From: JBCBDX01 sp038529265
GTDB taxonomy: Bacteria; Pseudomonadota; Alphaproteobacteria; Rhizobiales; Rhizobiaceae
NCBI GenBank assembly: GCA_038529265.1
Contig: JBCBDX010000001.1
Location: forward strand, 468,321-532,320
Direction: 5' to 3'
Length of the DNA: 64,000 nucleotides
Shown here: one piece after another, positions 51,906 to 59,880 of the stretch
How the letters are laid out: each line of letters opens with the position of its first letter
Numbering within the stretch: the first letter of the stretch is position 1
The notes under the pieces: model-generated
Databases searched by the model: none
The model's input: the letters and a program-made list of their open reading frames with translations, nothing else
Told to the model about the DNA's origin: nothing
Translations under genes and position numbers: made by a program

Positions 51906-52838
51906 ATGCAGCCAAACTTCATCACTTACCAAAGTGCGATCGATCAACTGACTTGGCCCGAAGCCGTGCAAGCGCTTCGATCTGGCCATGATCTACCACG
52001 CGCCGACATCGGCGACATTTTCCTTGGCCCCGATCATGGCACGATGCTGAACAGGGCGGCCCATATTGATGGCCTTGGTTATGGGATGAAGTCAGTGACC
52101 GTTTTTTCAGGCAACGCGGCACTTGGCGTTCCGACCGTTCAAGGAGCCATGCTGGTCTTTGATCCAGTTGCGGGCCAGCTCCAGGCGGTCATTGAGAGCC
52201 GCCTGGTGACTGAATTCAAAACCGCAGCGGACTCAGTGCTAGGCGCGAACTTATTGGCCCGGCCTGACAGCAAGCATCTTGTGATAGTCGGGGCAGGCAC
52301 CGTGGCGCGGAGCCTTATCAAGGCGTATTCAGCGACGATGCCGCGCTTGTCCAAAATTTCAGTTTGGGCGCGCCGGATTGAGCAAGCCGAAGAGCTTGCC
52401 CAAGAATTCGATGGTCTGCAGCTTTCTGTGGGTGTGGCACCAAACTTGGAAAGGGCTTGTGGCCACGCGGACATCATTTCAACCGCGACGATGACAAGGG
52501 AACCCATATTGAAAGGGGATTGGGTTCAACCGGGAACGCACGTTGACCTGATCGGCGCTTTCAAGGCCAATATGCGTGAAGCCGATGATAGGCTGATTTC
52601 CAAGGGATCATTATTCGTCGATAGCCGCGAGACCACAATTGGACACATTGGCGAGATCATGATGCCGATAGAAGCAGGCATTATCGATGAGGGCGCCATA
52701 CGCGGTGATCTTTACGATTTGATTGCGCATGGCTCTCCGGTTCGGCAATCGGCAGATGAAGTGACGATCTTTAAAAATGGCGGTGGTGCTCATCTTGATC
52801 TCATGATGGCCAGCTACATTCAAAACGCGGTGGCGTAG
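51906..52838 (+). CDS. Ornithine cyclodeaminase / mu-crystallin family protein
   Basis: 310 residues, family length. The N-terminal substrate domain (GMKSVTVFSGNAALGVPTVQG) is followed by the NAD-binding fold (LVIVGAGTVARSLIKAYSA) and DLIGAFKANMREAD. Members deaminate ornithine to proline or act as ketimine reductases or on other imino acids; the specific substrate cannot be told. The gene starts 9 bases after the LysR remnant. An ATG at 51906 follows GCGAAGAA. Confidence 0.85.
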   Translation: MQPNFITYQSAIDQLTWPEAVQALRSGHDLPRADIGDIFLGPDHGTMLNRAAHIDGLGYGMKSVTVFSGNAALGVPTVQGAMLVFDPVAGQLQAVIESRLVTEFKTAADSVLGANLLARPDSKHLVIVGAGTVARSLIKAYSATMPRLSKISVWARRIEQAEELAQEFDGLQLSVGVAPNLERACGHADIISTATMTREPILKGDWVQPGTHVDLIGAFKANMREADDRLISKGSLFVDSRETTIGHIGEIMMPIEAGIIDEGAIRGDLYDLIAHGSPVRQSADEVTIFKNGGGAHLDLMMASYIQNAVA

Positions 52839-52902
52839 TGCAATGTTCGCTCATATAACGTAGGCATAAAACTCAACATCAGTGTGCGCGTCGTAATTTG
52901 TA

Positions 52903-52959
52903 ATGAGTCCTCTTCGAGCTGCTTTGATCGGTATCCTTTTGCTGGCGCTTGCTGGCTGA
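52903..52959 (+). other. Lipoprotein signal peptide ending in TGA at the lipobox cysteine
   Basis: ATG 52903 opens MSPLRAALIGILLLALAG and is followed by TGA (52957-52959) and then GGG QSN in the same frame as the DUF900 hydrolase that follows. The TGA stands exactly where the invariant lipobox cysteine (TGC or TGT) should be: L-A-G-stop-G. One base change would make a perfect lipoprotein. Confidence 0.75.
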
Positions 52960-53043
52960 GGTGGCGGCCAATCCAACATCGTTGGTTTCGGAGAAGCTTT
53001 TTTTGCTTCGGCTAGCCCGACCAACACCACCCGACATCGTATT

Positions 53044-54069
53044 TTGGTTGCAACGACGCGTGCTCCATCATCTGACCCGCGCGAGTTTTTCTCAGGCGAA
53101 CGCGCGACATCTCTGTCGCTTGCCTATGTCGATGTGGGTGTGCCGCCGAGCCGTGAAATTGGAGAAATCACGCGCCCGCCCGAGGGCCCGCCAAACCCGG
53201 ATACGGACTTTGTCATCGGTAGACCTGTTGTATATCAGCGAGGCGCTGATCTTCGCACTATCATCGATAATGAGTTCTTGTCGGGAGGCAATCGCACCGA
53301 CAGTGCACTGGTTTTTGTTCATGGATACAACACCAATTTCAGCTCGGCTGTACTGCGCATTTCTCAGTTCGTTCATGATACCGGCTATACTGGTGTACCT
53401 ATCCTCTTCACGTGGGCATCGAGGGCGCGTACAGCTGACTACGTCTATGACCTCAACAGCGCTTTGCAGTCGCGGCACTATTTAAGCGCATTTAACAAAG
53501 AACTTGGCGAAACCGGCATTCGTGACATCGCAGTTTTTGCGCACTCCATGGGTAACATGGCAGCGTTGGAATCACTGCGCATTCTGGAAGAAAGCCACGA
53601 TGCAGCTTTTTGGGAAAAGTTGCGGGGCGTAGTGATGGCCTCGCCTGATGTCGATATCGACCTATTTACAGAATATCTGAAGCGCATGCCAAAGACCCGT
53701 GAGTCATTGCGCATTTTCGTGTCGAAAGATGATAGAGCCTTGCGCGTATCGAAGGGAATCGCTGGCGGCCTGTCACGCGTTGGCGCGACCGATGCCGATT
53801 ATTTGACAGCGCTCGGCGTTCGGGTGATCGATTTGAGTGATATCAAGACCGATGAACGATTGAACCACAGCAAGTTTGCAGACGCTCCCGAGGTTATCAG
53901 ACTGTTTAGCATTGCTATGCAGGGACTTATCGATCGTCAGGAAGCGCCTCAAATTGATGGCAGCGTGGTCGATTTGACGGAACAGGCACTACACCAGTGC
54001 GAAAGTGAGCGGGTGCCATCTGCGATTGAAGCCTGTGTGCGTGCAGTGCGTGAACGCGCTGGACTATGA
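53044..54069 (+). CDS. DUF900 alpha/beta hydrolase
   Basis: 341 residues counted from TTG 53044; homology begins earlier (TTRHRILVATTR from about 53026) and runs back in frame through the TGA at 52957 to the signal peptide at 52903. The hydrolase core carries VFVHGYNTNF and the nucleophile AHSMGNMAA, with DVDIDLF and NHSKFAD giving the acid and base. DUF900 proteins are usually exported lipoproteins or signal-peptide proteins in Alphaproteobacteria. Without the signal the product would stay in the cytoplasm or not be made. It is followed by an RND efflux operon in the same direction, 99 bases on. Confidence 0.8.
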   Translation: MVATTRAPSSDPREFFSGERATSLSLAYVDVGVPPSREIGEITRPPEGPPNPDTDFVIGRPVVYQRGADLRTIIDNEFLSGGNRTDSALVFVHGYNTNFSSAVLRISQFVHDTGYTGVPILFTWASRARTADYVYDLNSALQSRHYLSAFNKELGETGIRDIAVFAHSMGNMAALESLRILEESHDAAFWEKLRGVVMASPDVDIDLFTEYLKRMPKTRESLRIFVSKDDRALRVSKGIAGGLSRVGATDADYLTALGVRVIDLSDIKTDERLNHSKFADAPEVIRLFSIAMQGLIDRQEAPQIDGSVVDLTEQALHQCESERVPSAIEACVRAVRERAGL

Positions 54070-54168
54070 TTTTGTAACAAGCGCTTCCTTTATTAAACGC
54101 TTCAAAAATCGGTCATGTTGTGATCGGATAAGGTTGCCACGATCACGGCTCAGAGAGTACGGCTACCT

Positions 54169-55269
54169 ATGCGAAAAATCCTTTTTGTTTTTCTTCCGCT
54201 CGCACTCGTGGCATGCGGTGTTGAAGAGGAGGCGGAAGTCGAACCGCCTATCCGAGGGCTCAAAACACATTTGGTGGAAAACACCGAGCAATCGACGGTC
54301 AGGCGATTTCCGTCGGTGCTAGAACCTAAATCGCTTAACGCGCTATCTTTCGAGGTCGGTGGGAAGTTGACCGAAGTGTCGCTTCAGGTCGGCCAAACTG
54401 TTACACAAGGCGAAGTGCTAGCATCGATTGATCCAGAAGCGCTGGAGATTCAGATTGCGAATGCCGAAGCGGGAGTGCGCTCAGCCAATGCTGCCTATCA
54501 GAACGCGCTTGATGCCTTAAAGCGTCAGGAAGAACTTTTCCAAAGCGGAACCGTGACACGATCTGCATTGGAAGCCGCGCAAACCGATGCCGTAACCCGC
54601 AAAGCGCAACTTGATCAGGCAGAAGCGTCGCTGGATACGGCGCGCGAAAATCTCGACAACTCTGTACTCACCGCACCTTTCGACGGCATCATCAACTCTG
54701 TTGATGTTCAAAGCTTTGCGACCATCGCAGTCGGCACGCCGATTTTGACGCTTTATTCACCCGATGAGTTTGAAGCCGATTTTAGCGCGAACTTTGAAAC
54801 TGTCAGCCGTCTGGTCGTCGGCACCCAAGCCGAAGTGCGCCTGGCTGATCGCCCTGAGATGGTGCTTGATGCCTTTATCAGTGAGCTTGGATCACGCGCT
54901 GATGCGGTGTCGAGCTTTCCGGTTGTTGCGACCCTGAATGAAACCGATCCGGTTTTGAAGGCTGGCATGTCGGTGGAAGTATCCATTGAGTTGCCCGTAG
55001 CCGCTGAACCTGGCTTCAAGTTACCGCTAACAGCGATCATTCAGGAGGGCCGCATTGAAGCCAATGAAAACCAAGGAGGCGTAGCTGAAGTTTTCGTCTT
55101 TGATGAAGCATCGTCAACGGTGCAGCGCCGGGAAGTCAGAGTTGCCGGTGTACGCGAAAACTCACTGATTATTGTCGATGGCTTAGAAGCTGGCGACCGC
55201 GTGGCTTCCGCCGGTGTTTCGTTCCTGCGCGACGGTCAACAAGTCAAACTCTTGAGCGACAGTCAGTAG
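54169..55269 (+). CDS. RND efflux periplasmic adaptor (membrane fusion protein)
   Basis: 366 residues with a lipoprotein signal (LFVFLPLALVACGVEEE, lipobox LVAC). The barrel-sandwich/lipoyl halves (GKLTEVSLQVGQTVTQGEVLASID and TAPFDGIINSVDVQ), a coiled-coil hairpin (about 95-160) and the beta-barrel domain (VSIELPVAAEPGFKLPL) are in the usual order. It couples the inner-membrane pump to an outer-membrane channel; no TolC gene is next to it. The pump gene starts 2 bases after its stop. Confidence 0.9.
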   Translation: MRKILFVFLPLALVACGVEEEAEVEPPIRGLKTHLVENTEQSTVRRFPSVLEPKSLNALSFEVGGKLTEVSLQVGQTVTQGEVLASIDPEALEIQIANAEAGVRSANAAYQNALDALKRQEELFQSGTVTRSALEAAQTDAVTRKAQLDQAEASLDTARENLDNSVLTAPFDGIINSVDVQSFATIAVGTPILTLYSPDEFEADFSANFETVSRLVVGTQAEVRLADRPEMVLDAFISELGSRADAVSSFPVVATLNETDPVLKAGMSVEVSIELPVAAEPGFKLPLTAIIQEGRIEANENQGGVAEVFVFDEASSTVQRREVRVAGVRENSLIIVDGLEAGDRVASAGVSFLRDGQQVKLLSDSQ

Positions 55270-55271
55270 CC

Positions 55272-58200
55272 ATGGAATTCCTGACACGCTTTGGTCTTGA
55301 AAAGTCTCGCCTGACCGTCCTCGTCATGCTGGGGCTCATGTTCCTTGGCACGATGACCTATATCGAATTGCCCAAGCGAGAAAATCCAGCGCTGACAATT
55401 AGAAACGTCAATGTGACGGCAAGCTTTGCAGGCATGTCGCCCGAGCGGGTTGAAGACTTGATCGCCATCCCGCTTGAGCGAGCGGCAAGAGAAATTGCCG
55501 AAGTTGAAGACATCTCAACGCTCGTTCTGACGGGCCAGACGAAGCTGAGCATCAGCATTTTCAATTCAATTCCCAAGGACCAACTGGATGCGATTTTTCA
55601 GGATATTCGCAACAAGATGGAGGACACGGCAAATGAACTGCCGTCCGGTACAGTTGGGCCTTTTGTGAACACCAATGTTGGCGACGTTGCTATTGCAACG
55701 ATAGCAGTCACCGGCGAGGGGTTTTCTTATGCTGAGCTCTATGATGCAGCGGACGCATTGCGCACCAACCTTTATACAATGGAAGGCATCACCAAAGTAT
55801 CTATCTTTGGTGAGCAGGAAGAGCGCATTTGGCTGGAGATTGACAGCCGCCGATTAGCGACCATCGGCGTGCAGATTTCTCAGCTTCTCGCTGATTTGCA
55901 GGCGCAAAATGTTATTCTACCTGCGGGCCAGCTGGAAGCGGACGGCACCAGCATTACGCTCGAAGCCAATGGCGATTTGGGCTCTGTTGAAGAGTTGGAA
56001 AATGTCCTCACTGCCGTTTCCGGCCTTAGCGGTTTGGTTCGACTGAAAGATATATTGAACGTAAGGCGTGGCTATGTGGATCCCGCTGAAACACCGATTT
56101 TTTTCAACGGCGAGGAAGCGCTGATCGTTGCTGTAGAAATGGCGGATGATCGCGATATTCAACAAATTGGCCGCGCTCTGCGCGCACAGGTCAATGGCTT
56201 TGAGGCAACGCAACCAATCGGCATCAGCTATAACTTTTCAACCTTCCAGGAGACCAACGTCACCGAGGCAATCAATAATGCACTGTCTAACGTCGCTCAG
56301 ACGTTCGCTGTCGTGTTTCTGGTCATGTTGGTTTTCCTGGGGCTTCGTCCAGCGCTGATCATTGCTAGTATTGTGCCCTTTGCCGTGATGCTTGCACTTA
56401 TGGGTATGTCCCAATTGGGCATTGATCTTGAGCAAATCTCCATAGCTGCCGTCATCATATCCTTGGGCTTGCTTGTCGATAACGGTCTGGTCGTGGTCGA
56501 AGACATTGAGACGCGGGTCAAACAAGGCGTGCCCCCGCGTGAAGCGGCAATTGCCTGTGGTGGACAGTTTTTCATTCCGCTCGCTGTTGCTTCCATCACC
56601 ACGGTTTCCGCATTCATTCCCATGCTCATCCTTGAGGGGACAGAGGGCGAGTTTGCATTCTCGCTCGGGGCAGTCGTCGGTCTGATGCTGGCAGGTTCAT
56701 GGTTTGCTGCGCACTACATTTTACCCTTTTTGGCCGCGATGTTTCTGCGCCCGAAAGAGCAAGCCGAAGTAAAAGAGAATGTGCTCGTGCGCGGCTATGG
56801 TGCTTTGACGCGGCTATTGTTGCCATTTGGGATACCCATTGTGATCCTGTCCTATGGGCTGGTGGTGTTGTCCGGAACCATATTTTCCCAGCTCAAGTCC
56901 GAAATGTTTCCCCTCAGCGAGCGCGCTGAGTATCTGATCTATCTCGACTATCCTAAAGGCACATCGATCCGCGAGACACAGGCGCAAACGCAGCAAGTGC
57001 TTGATTGGTTGGGCAACAGGGAAATCAACCCGGAAGTGCGTAATACGACGGCGTTCATCGGCGATGGTGGGCCTCGTTTCTATCTTGCTTTGGATCCGGC
57101 CGACAAAGATCCAGCGGGAGCCTTTGTTCTGGTCAACACGCAGGATTATCAGGGCGCGATCACCGCGGCAGAACGCGCACGTCGCCATCTCTTCGAAAAC
57201 CACCCCTCTGCGCGCGCGCGTGTCACCCGTCTGTCGATGGGCGGATCAGAGTCCGGCATTGTTGAGGTTGAAATCACCGGACCGGACGCCGATACGCTGT
57301 TGTCGGCTGCGAAGCAGGTTGAGGCTGCATTCGCAGGCGTTCCTGATCTGGTGCTGAACCAAAATGACTGGGGCAATAAAACGCTTAAGATTGTCGTCGA
57401 CATTGCGCAGGACAAGGCACGCGAACTCGGCGTCACGTCTAGCGACATCTCCGATGTTATGGATACATTTTTCAGCGGCACAACCTATTCGACTTTCCGC
57501 GAAGGGTCAGATTCAATCCCCATCATAGCGCGAGCTGAAACCGGTTTCCGCGATAGTCTTGAAGATTTGGCAAACCTCTCTGTACCGGCGGGCGGCCAGC
57601 TTGCGGCGCTTAATCAGTTGGCGACATTTCGTCCAACACTGGACTTCTCTCAGTTCCGGCGACTGAATCAGGTTCGCCAGGTGACGATTTCAGGCAAAAG
57701 CGGCACGCTGGCGGCTGCTGAGGTGGAAGCGCTCATTGCGCCAACGCTGAATGAGTTGAACTTGGGGCCGGATTATCAAGTGACCGTTGCCGGTGAAAGT
57801 GAACAGAGCGCAGAAGTGAACGCAAAACTTGGAGCGGGAATACCGTTTGCTCTGGCCGTTATGCTGGCGGCTCTCGTGTTTCAGTTCAACTCAGCACGGC
57901 GGGTGGTTCTTACATTCATGACGATACCTTTAATCATCGTCGGCGCACCATTGGCACTCTACTTGGCCGACCGTCCATTGTCCTTTTTTGCGATCCTCGG
58001 CCTGATTTCACTAATGGGCATCGTGATTAACAACGCCATCGTGTTGATTGATCAAATTGACATCGAACGTAAGACAAGAAGTCTTGACGATGCGATTATA
58101 GCCGCGGCCAAGAAGCGTTTCACGCCCGTGATGCTTACCTCATTGACAACAGTCTTGGGCCTTTTGCCGATGGCTATGTTTGGCGGAGCACTATTTGAAC

Positions 58201-58337
58201 CGATGGCAACGCTCATGATTGGCGGTCTGTTGCTGGCATCACCTTTGACGCTCTTATTTGTTCCGTCGGTTTATCGTTTTCTTTTTGGCTGGGGACGACG
58301 AGAACACAACGTCACCGGGTTAGAGGCAGACGCTTAA
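55272..58337 (+). CDS. RND-type efflux pump (AcrB/MMPL family)
   Basis: 1021 residues, the usual size for hydrophobe/amphiphile efflux pumps. Twelve membrane segments with two large periplasmic loops are visible. The proton-relay acids are in GLLVDNGLVVVEDIETR (segment 4) and the pump signature AIVLIDQIDIERKT lies in segment 10. The substrate is unknown. The gene is translated right after the adaptor (2-base gap) and is followed by a MocA-like gene after 1 base, so all three are probably one operon. Confidence 0.93.
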   Translation: MEFLTRFGLEKSRLTVLVMLGLMFLGTMTYIELPKRENPALTIRNVNVTASFAGMSPERVEDLIAIPLERAAREIAEVEDISTLVLTGQTKLSISIFNSIPKDQLDAIFQDIRNKMEDTANELPSGTVGPFVNTNVGDVAIATIAVTGEGFSYAELYDAADALRTNLYTMEGITKVSIFGEQEERIWLEIDSRRLATIGVQISQLLADLQAQNVILPAGQLEADGTSITLEANGDLGSVEELENVLTAVSGLSGLVRLKDILNVRRGYVDPAETPIFFNGEEALIVAVEMADDRDIQQIGRALRAQVNGFEATQPIGISYNFSTFQETNVTEAINNALSNVAQTFAVVFLVMLVFLGLRPALIIASIVPFAVMLALMGMSQLGIDLEQISIAAVIISLGLLVDNGLVVVEDIETRVKQGVPPREAAIACGGQFFIPLAVASITTVSAFIPMLILEGTEGEFAFSLGAVVGLMLAGSWFAAHYILPFLAAMFLRPKEQAEVKENVLVRGYGALTRLLLPFGIPIVILSYGLVVLSGTIFSQLKSEMFPLSERAEYLIYLDYPKGTSIRETQAQTQQVLDWLGNREINPEVRNTTAFIGDGGPRFYLALDPADKDPAGAFVLVNTQDYQGAITAAERARRHLFENHPSARARVTRLSMGGSESGIVEVEITGPDADTLLSAAKQVEAAFAGVPDLVLNQNDWGNKTLKIVVDIAQDKARELGVTSSDISDVMDTFFSGTTYSTFREGSDSIPIIARAETGFRDSLEDLANLSVPAGGQLAALNQLATFRPTLDFSQFRRLNQVRQVTISGKSGTLAAAEVEALIAPTLNELNLGPDYQVTVAGESEQSAEVNAKLGAGIPFALAVMLAALVFQFNSARRVVLTFMTIPLIIVGAPLALYLADRPLSFFAILGLISLMGIVINNAIVLIDQIDIERKTRSLDDAIIAAAKKRFTPVMLTSLTTVLGLLPMAMFGGALFEPMATLMIGGLLLASPLTLLFVPSVYRFLFGWGRREHNVTGLEADA

Positions 58338-58338
58338 A

Positions 58339-58896
58339 TTGATTGTCGGCATTCTATTGGCGGCGGGCTCATCCAGGCGATTTGGAGCGGCGAACAAGTT
58401 GCTTCATCCGCTGGCAGGTAGAGCATTGGTCAGCCATGCCGCCGATGCCATACGAGCGGTCAGACTTGATAAGAAGATTGCAATTGTTAGCACAGCAGAC
58501 GTGGCCAAACATCTGCGGGACTTCGATTGTGTTGATGTTTCTGCGCACGAGCTGAGCATGGCAACAAGCTTGAAGGCCGGTATCACGCGGGCAATTGAGC
58601 TTGACGCTACAAAGGCACTGATCCACTTGGGCGACATGCCAGCTGTCGAAAGTCAGTTGCTTCAAGAAATAATCGAAAATTGCGCAGAAGATACGCCGAG
58701 CATGACGCGAAGTGGTCGCGTTAAGTTACCGCCAGCATGTTTTCCGGCCAAGCTTTTCGGTCAGATTATGCAGATCGATGGCGATAAGGGTGCACGGCAA
58801 CTCTTGGCAAGCATTGCAAAAACAAGATCTGTAATCGTACCCAATTCAATGATCGCCGATATCGATAAGCCAAGTGATATCAACGGCTTGCAATAG
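58339..58896 (+). CDS. MobA/MocA-like molybdopterin nucleotidyltransferase
   Basis: 185 residues from TTG 58339 (GAGG 11 bases upstream). The N-terminal nucleotide motif LLAAGSSRRFGAANKLL and the metal-binding IHLGDMPAV are those of MobA/MocA-type enzymes; the LAAG-S-RRFG form favours MocA, which makes molybdopterin cytosine dinucleotide. Molybdenum hydroxylases of the xanthine oxidase family need that cofactor form, and one is encoded 4 bases away on the other strand. It is appended to the RND operon with a 1-base gap. Confidence 0.8.
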   Translation: MIVGILLAAGSSRRFGAANKLLHPLAGRALVSHAADAIRAVRLDKKIAIVSTADVAKHLRDFDCVDVSAHELSMATSLKAGITRAIELDATKALIHLGDMPAVESQLLQEIIENCAEDTPSMTRSGRVKLPPACFPAKLFGQIMQIDGDKGARQLLASIAKTRSVIVPNSMIADIDKPSDINGLQ

Positions 58897-58899
58897 ATT

Positions 58900-59232
58900 T
58901 TAGGCAGCTTTGATTGCCGGCTTTCCCGCCCAGATAGAACCAAAGAGCAAAATAGCAGCAAGCATATCGGCTCCAAAGATGAGGGCAAACATCCAATACG
59001 GTTCCACAGGTGGGGCGACAAAACTTCCGATTGCTGCTGCGGCACCGCCTAACATCACTAAAAGGCCAATCCATCTGCTTCCCCAAATGGATGCCAACAA
59101 GCAGACGGCGAGAACCACATAGATCGCAGCAGGAATAATCAGAAATAGCGCATCACCAGAAAAGCCCGACAGAACCCATAAAGCGATATGAAGAAGAGCG
59201 CTAATTATGATGACGTAAGCTGCAAGACGCAT
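58900..59232 (-). CDS. Four-helix membrane protein in the Mo-hydroxylase operon
   Basis: 110 residues from ATG 59232 with four membrane segments (about 3-22, 28-48, 53-70, 80-102) and short loops (RLAAYVIIISALLHIALWVL, IGLLVMLGGAAAAIGSFVAPP). No conserved catalytic residue or family is recognised. It begins 4 bases after the cytochrome c gene and is the last gene of the operon. It may anchor the enzyme or cytochrome, but this is a guess from position. Confidence 0.6.
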   Translation of the reverse strand: MRLAAYVIIISALLHIALWVLSGFSGDALFLIIPAAIYVVLAVCLLASIWGSRWIGLLVMLGGAAAAIGSFVAPPVEPYWMFALIFGADMLAAILLFGSIWAGKPAIKAA

Positions 59233-59236
59233 TTCA

Positions 59237-59869
59237 TTACTCCGTTGGGCAGGGCATACCGGCAACACCCCAGGTCAGAATGTCATTCACATGCTCTTGA
59301 AGGCTGTATGGCGCAGGTTCGCGGCCACCTCCCGGGTTCCAGGCCCAATGCAAAATGAGATCATGGTCAAGGTGCGCCGCTAGCGCCAACATATCCCGGC
59401 CACCGTTTAGTTCTGGGTCGCGCAGTTGCGTGCAAATCTCAATCGGATTTTTGCCGAACCATTCAGCTTCCACGGGCGCCAGTTGCCACGTCATCGCTAC
59501 TTGTGGCGCAGCATGAGGATCATCATTCTGCGTCTCACGAACGCCGTGACACGCCGAACAGAGGAGCGTTTCAGCACCAATACGGCTTTCACCGGCATTG
59601 ATGTTCATGCCGTGCGGCCTTGTTTTACCGTAGGCAGGTCCTGACCACATGGGCCGGTTGTCAGCACCAACATGACAATTGCTGCAGCGAGGGTGGGACG
59701 CAACTTCGTAAATGCGGTTAAATGCGGCCAGGCCTTCTTCAATTGTCGCGCTATCCGGCGGCTCGATCGCGACATTTTCACCCGTCTCGCCCGCGCTCCG
59801 AGCCAGAGTAGTTGTGCCAAGTGATATTGCAATGGCGGCAAGCATGGCGATGGCTTTGTTCTTTATCAT
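59237..59869 (-). CDS. Dihaem c-type cytochrome
   Basis: 210 residues from ATG 59869 (GAGGGG upstream). A signal peptide (MIKNKAIAMLAAIAISLGTTTLA) and two haem-attachment motifs CSNCH and CSACH, about 45 residues apart, define the mature protein. No canonical globular mono-haem cytochrome domain is evident. It follows the molybdenum subunit gene almost without gap, so it probably accepts electrons from the enzyme in the periplasm. The ccm operon at 8.2-12.3 kb provides haem attachment. Confidence 0.85.
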   Translation of the reverse strand: MIKNKAIAMLAAIAISLGTTTLARSAGETGENVAIEPPDSATIEEGLAAFNRIYEVASHPRCSNCHVGADNRPMWSGPAYGKTRPHGMNINAGESRIGAETLLCSACHGVRETQNDDPHAAPQVAMTWQLAPVEAEWFGKNPIEICTQLRDPELNGGRDMLALAAHLDHDLILHWAWNPGGGREPAPYSLQEHVNDILTWGVAGMPCPTE

Positions 59870-59880
59870 GCTCTTACCCC

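Noticed and set aside
52957..52959. TGA read as selenocysteine in the DUF900 gene
   Set aside because: No selenocysteine insertion hairpin was recognised just after it, DUF900 proteins have no redox Sec, and the residue expected there is the lipobox Cys; nonsense mutation is simpler.
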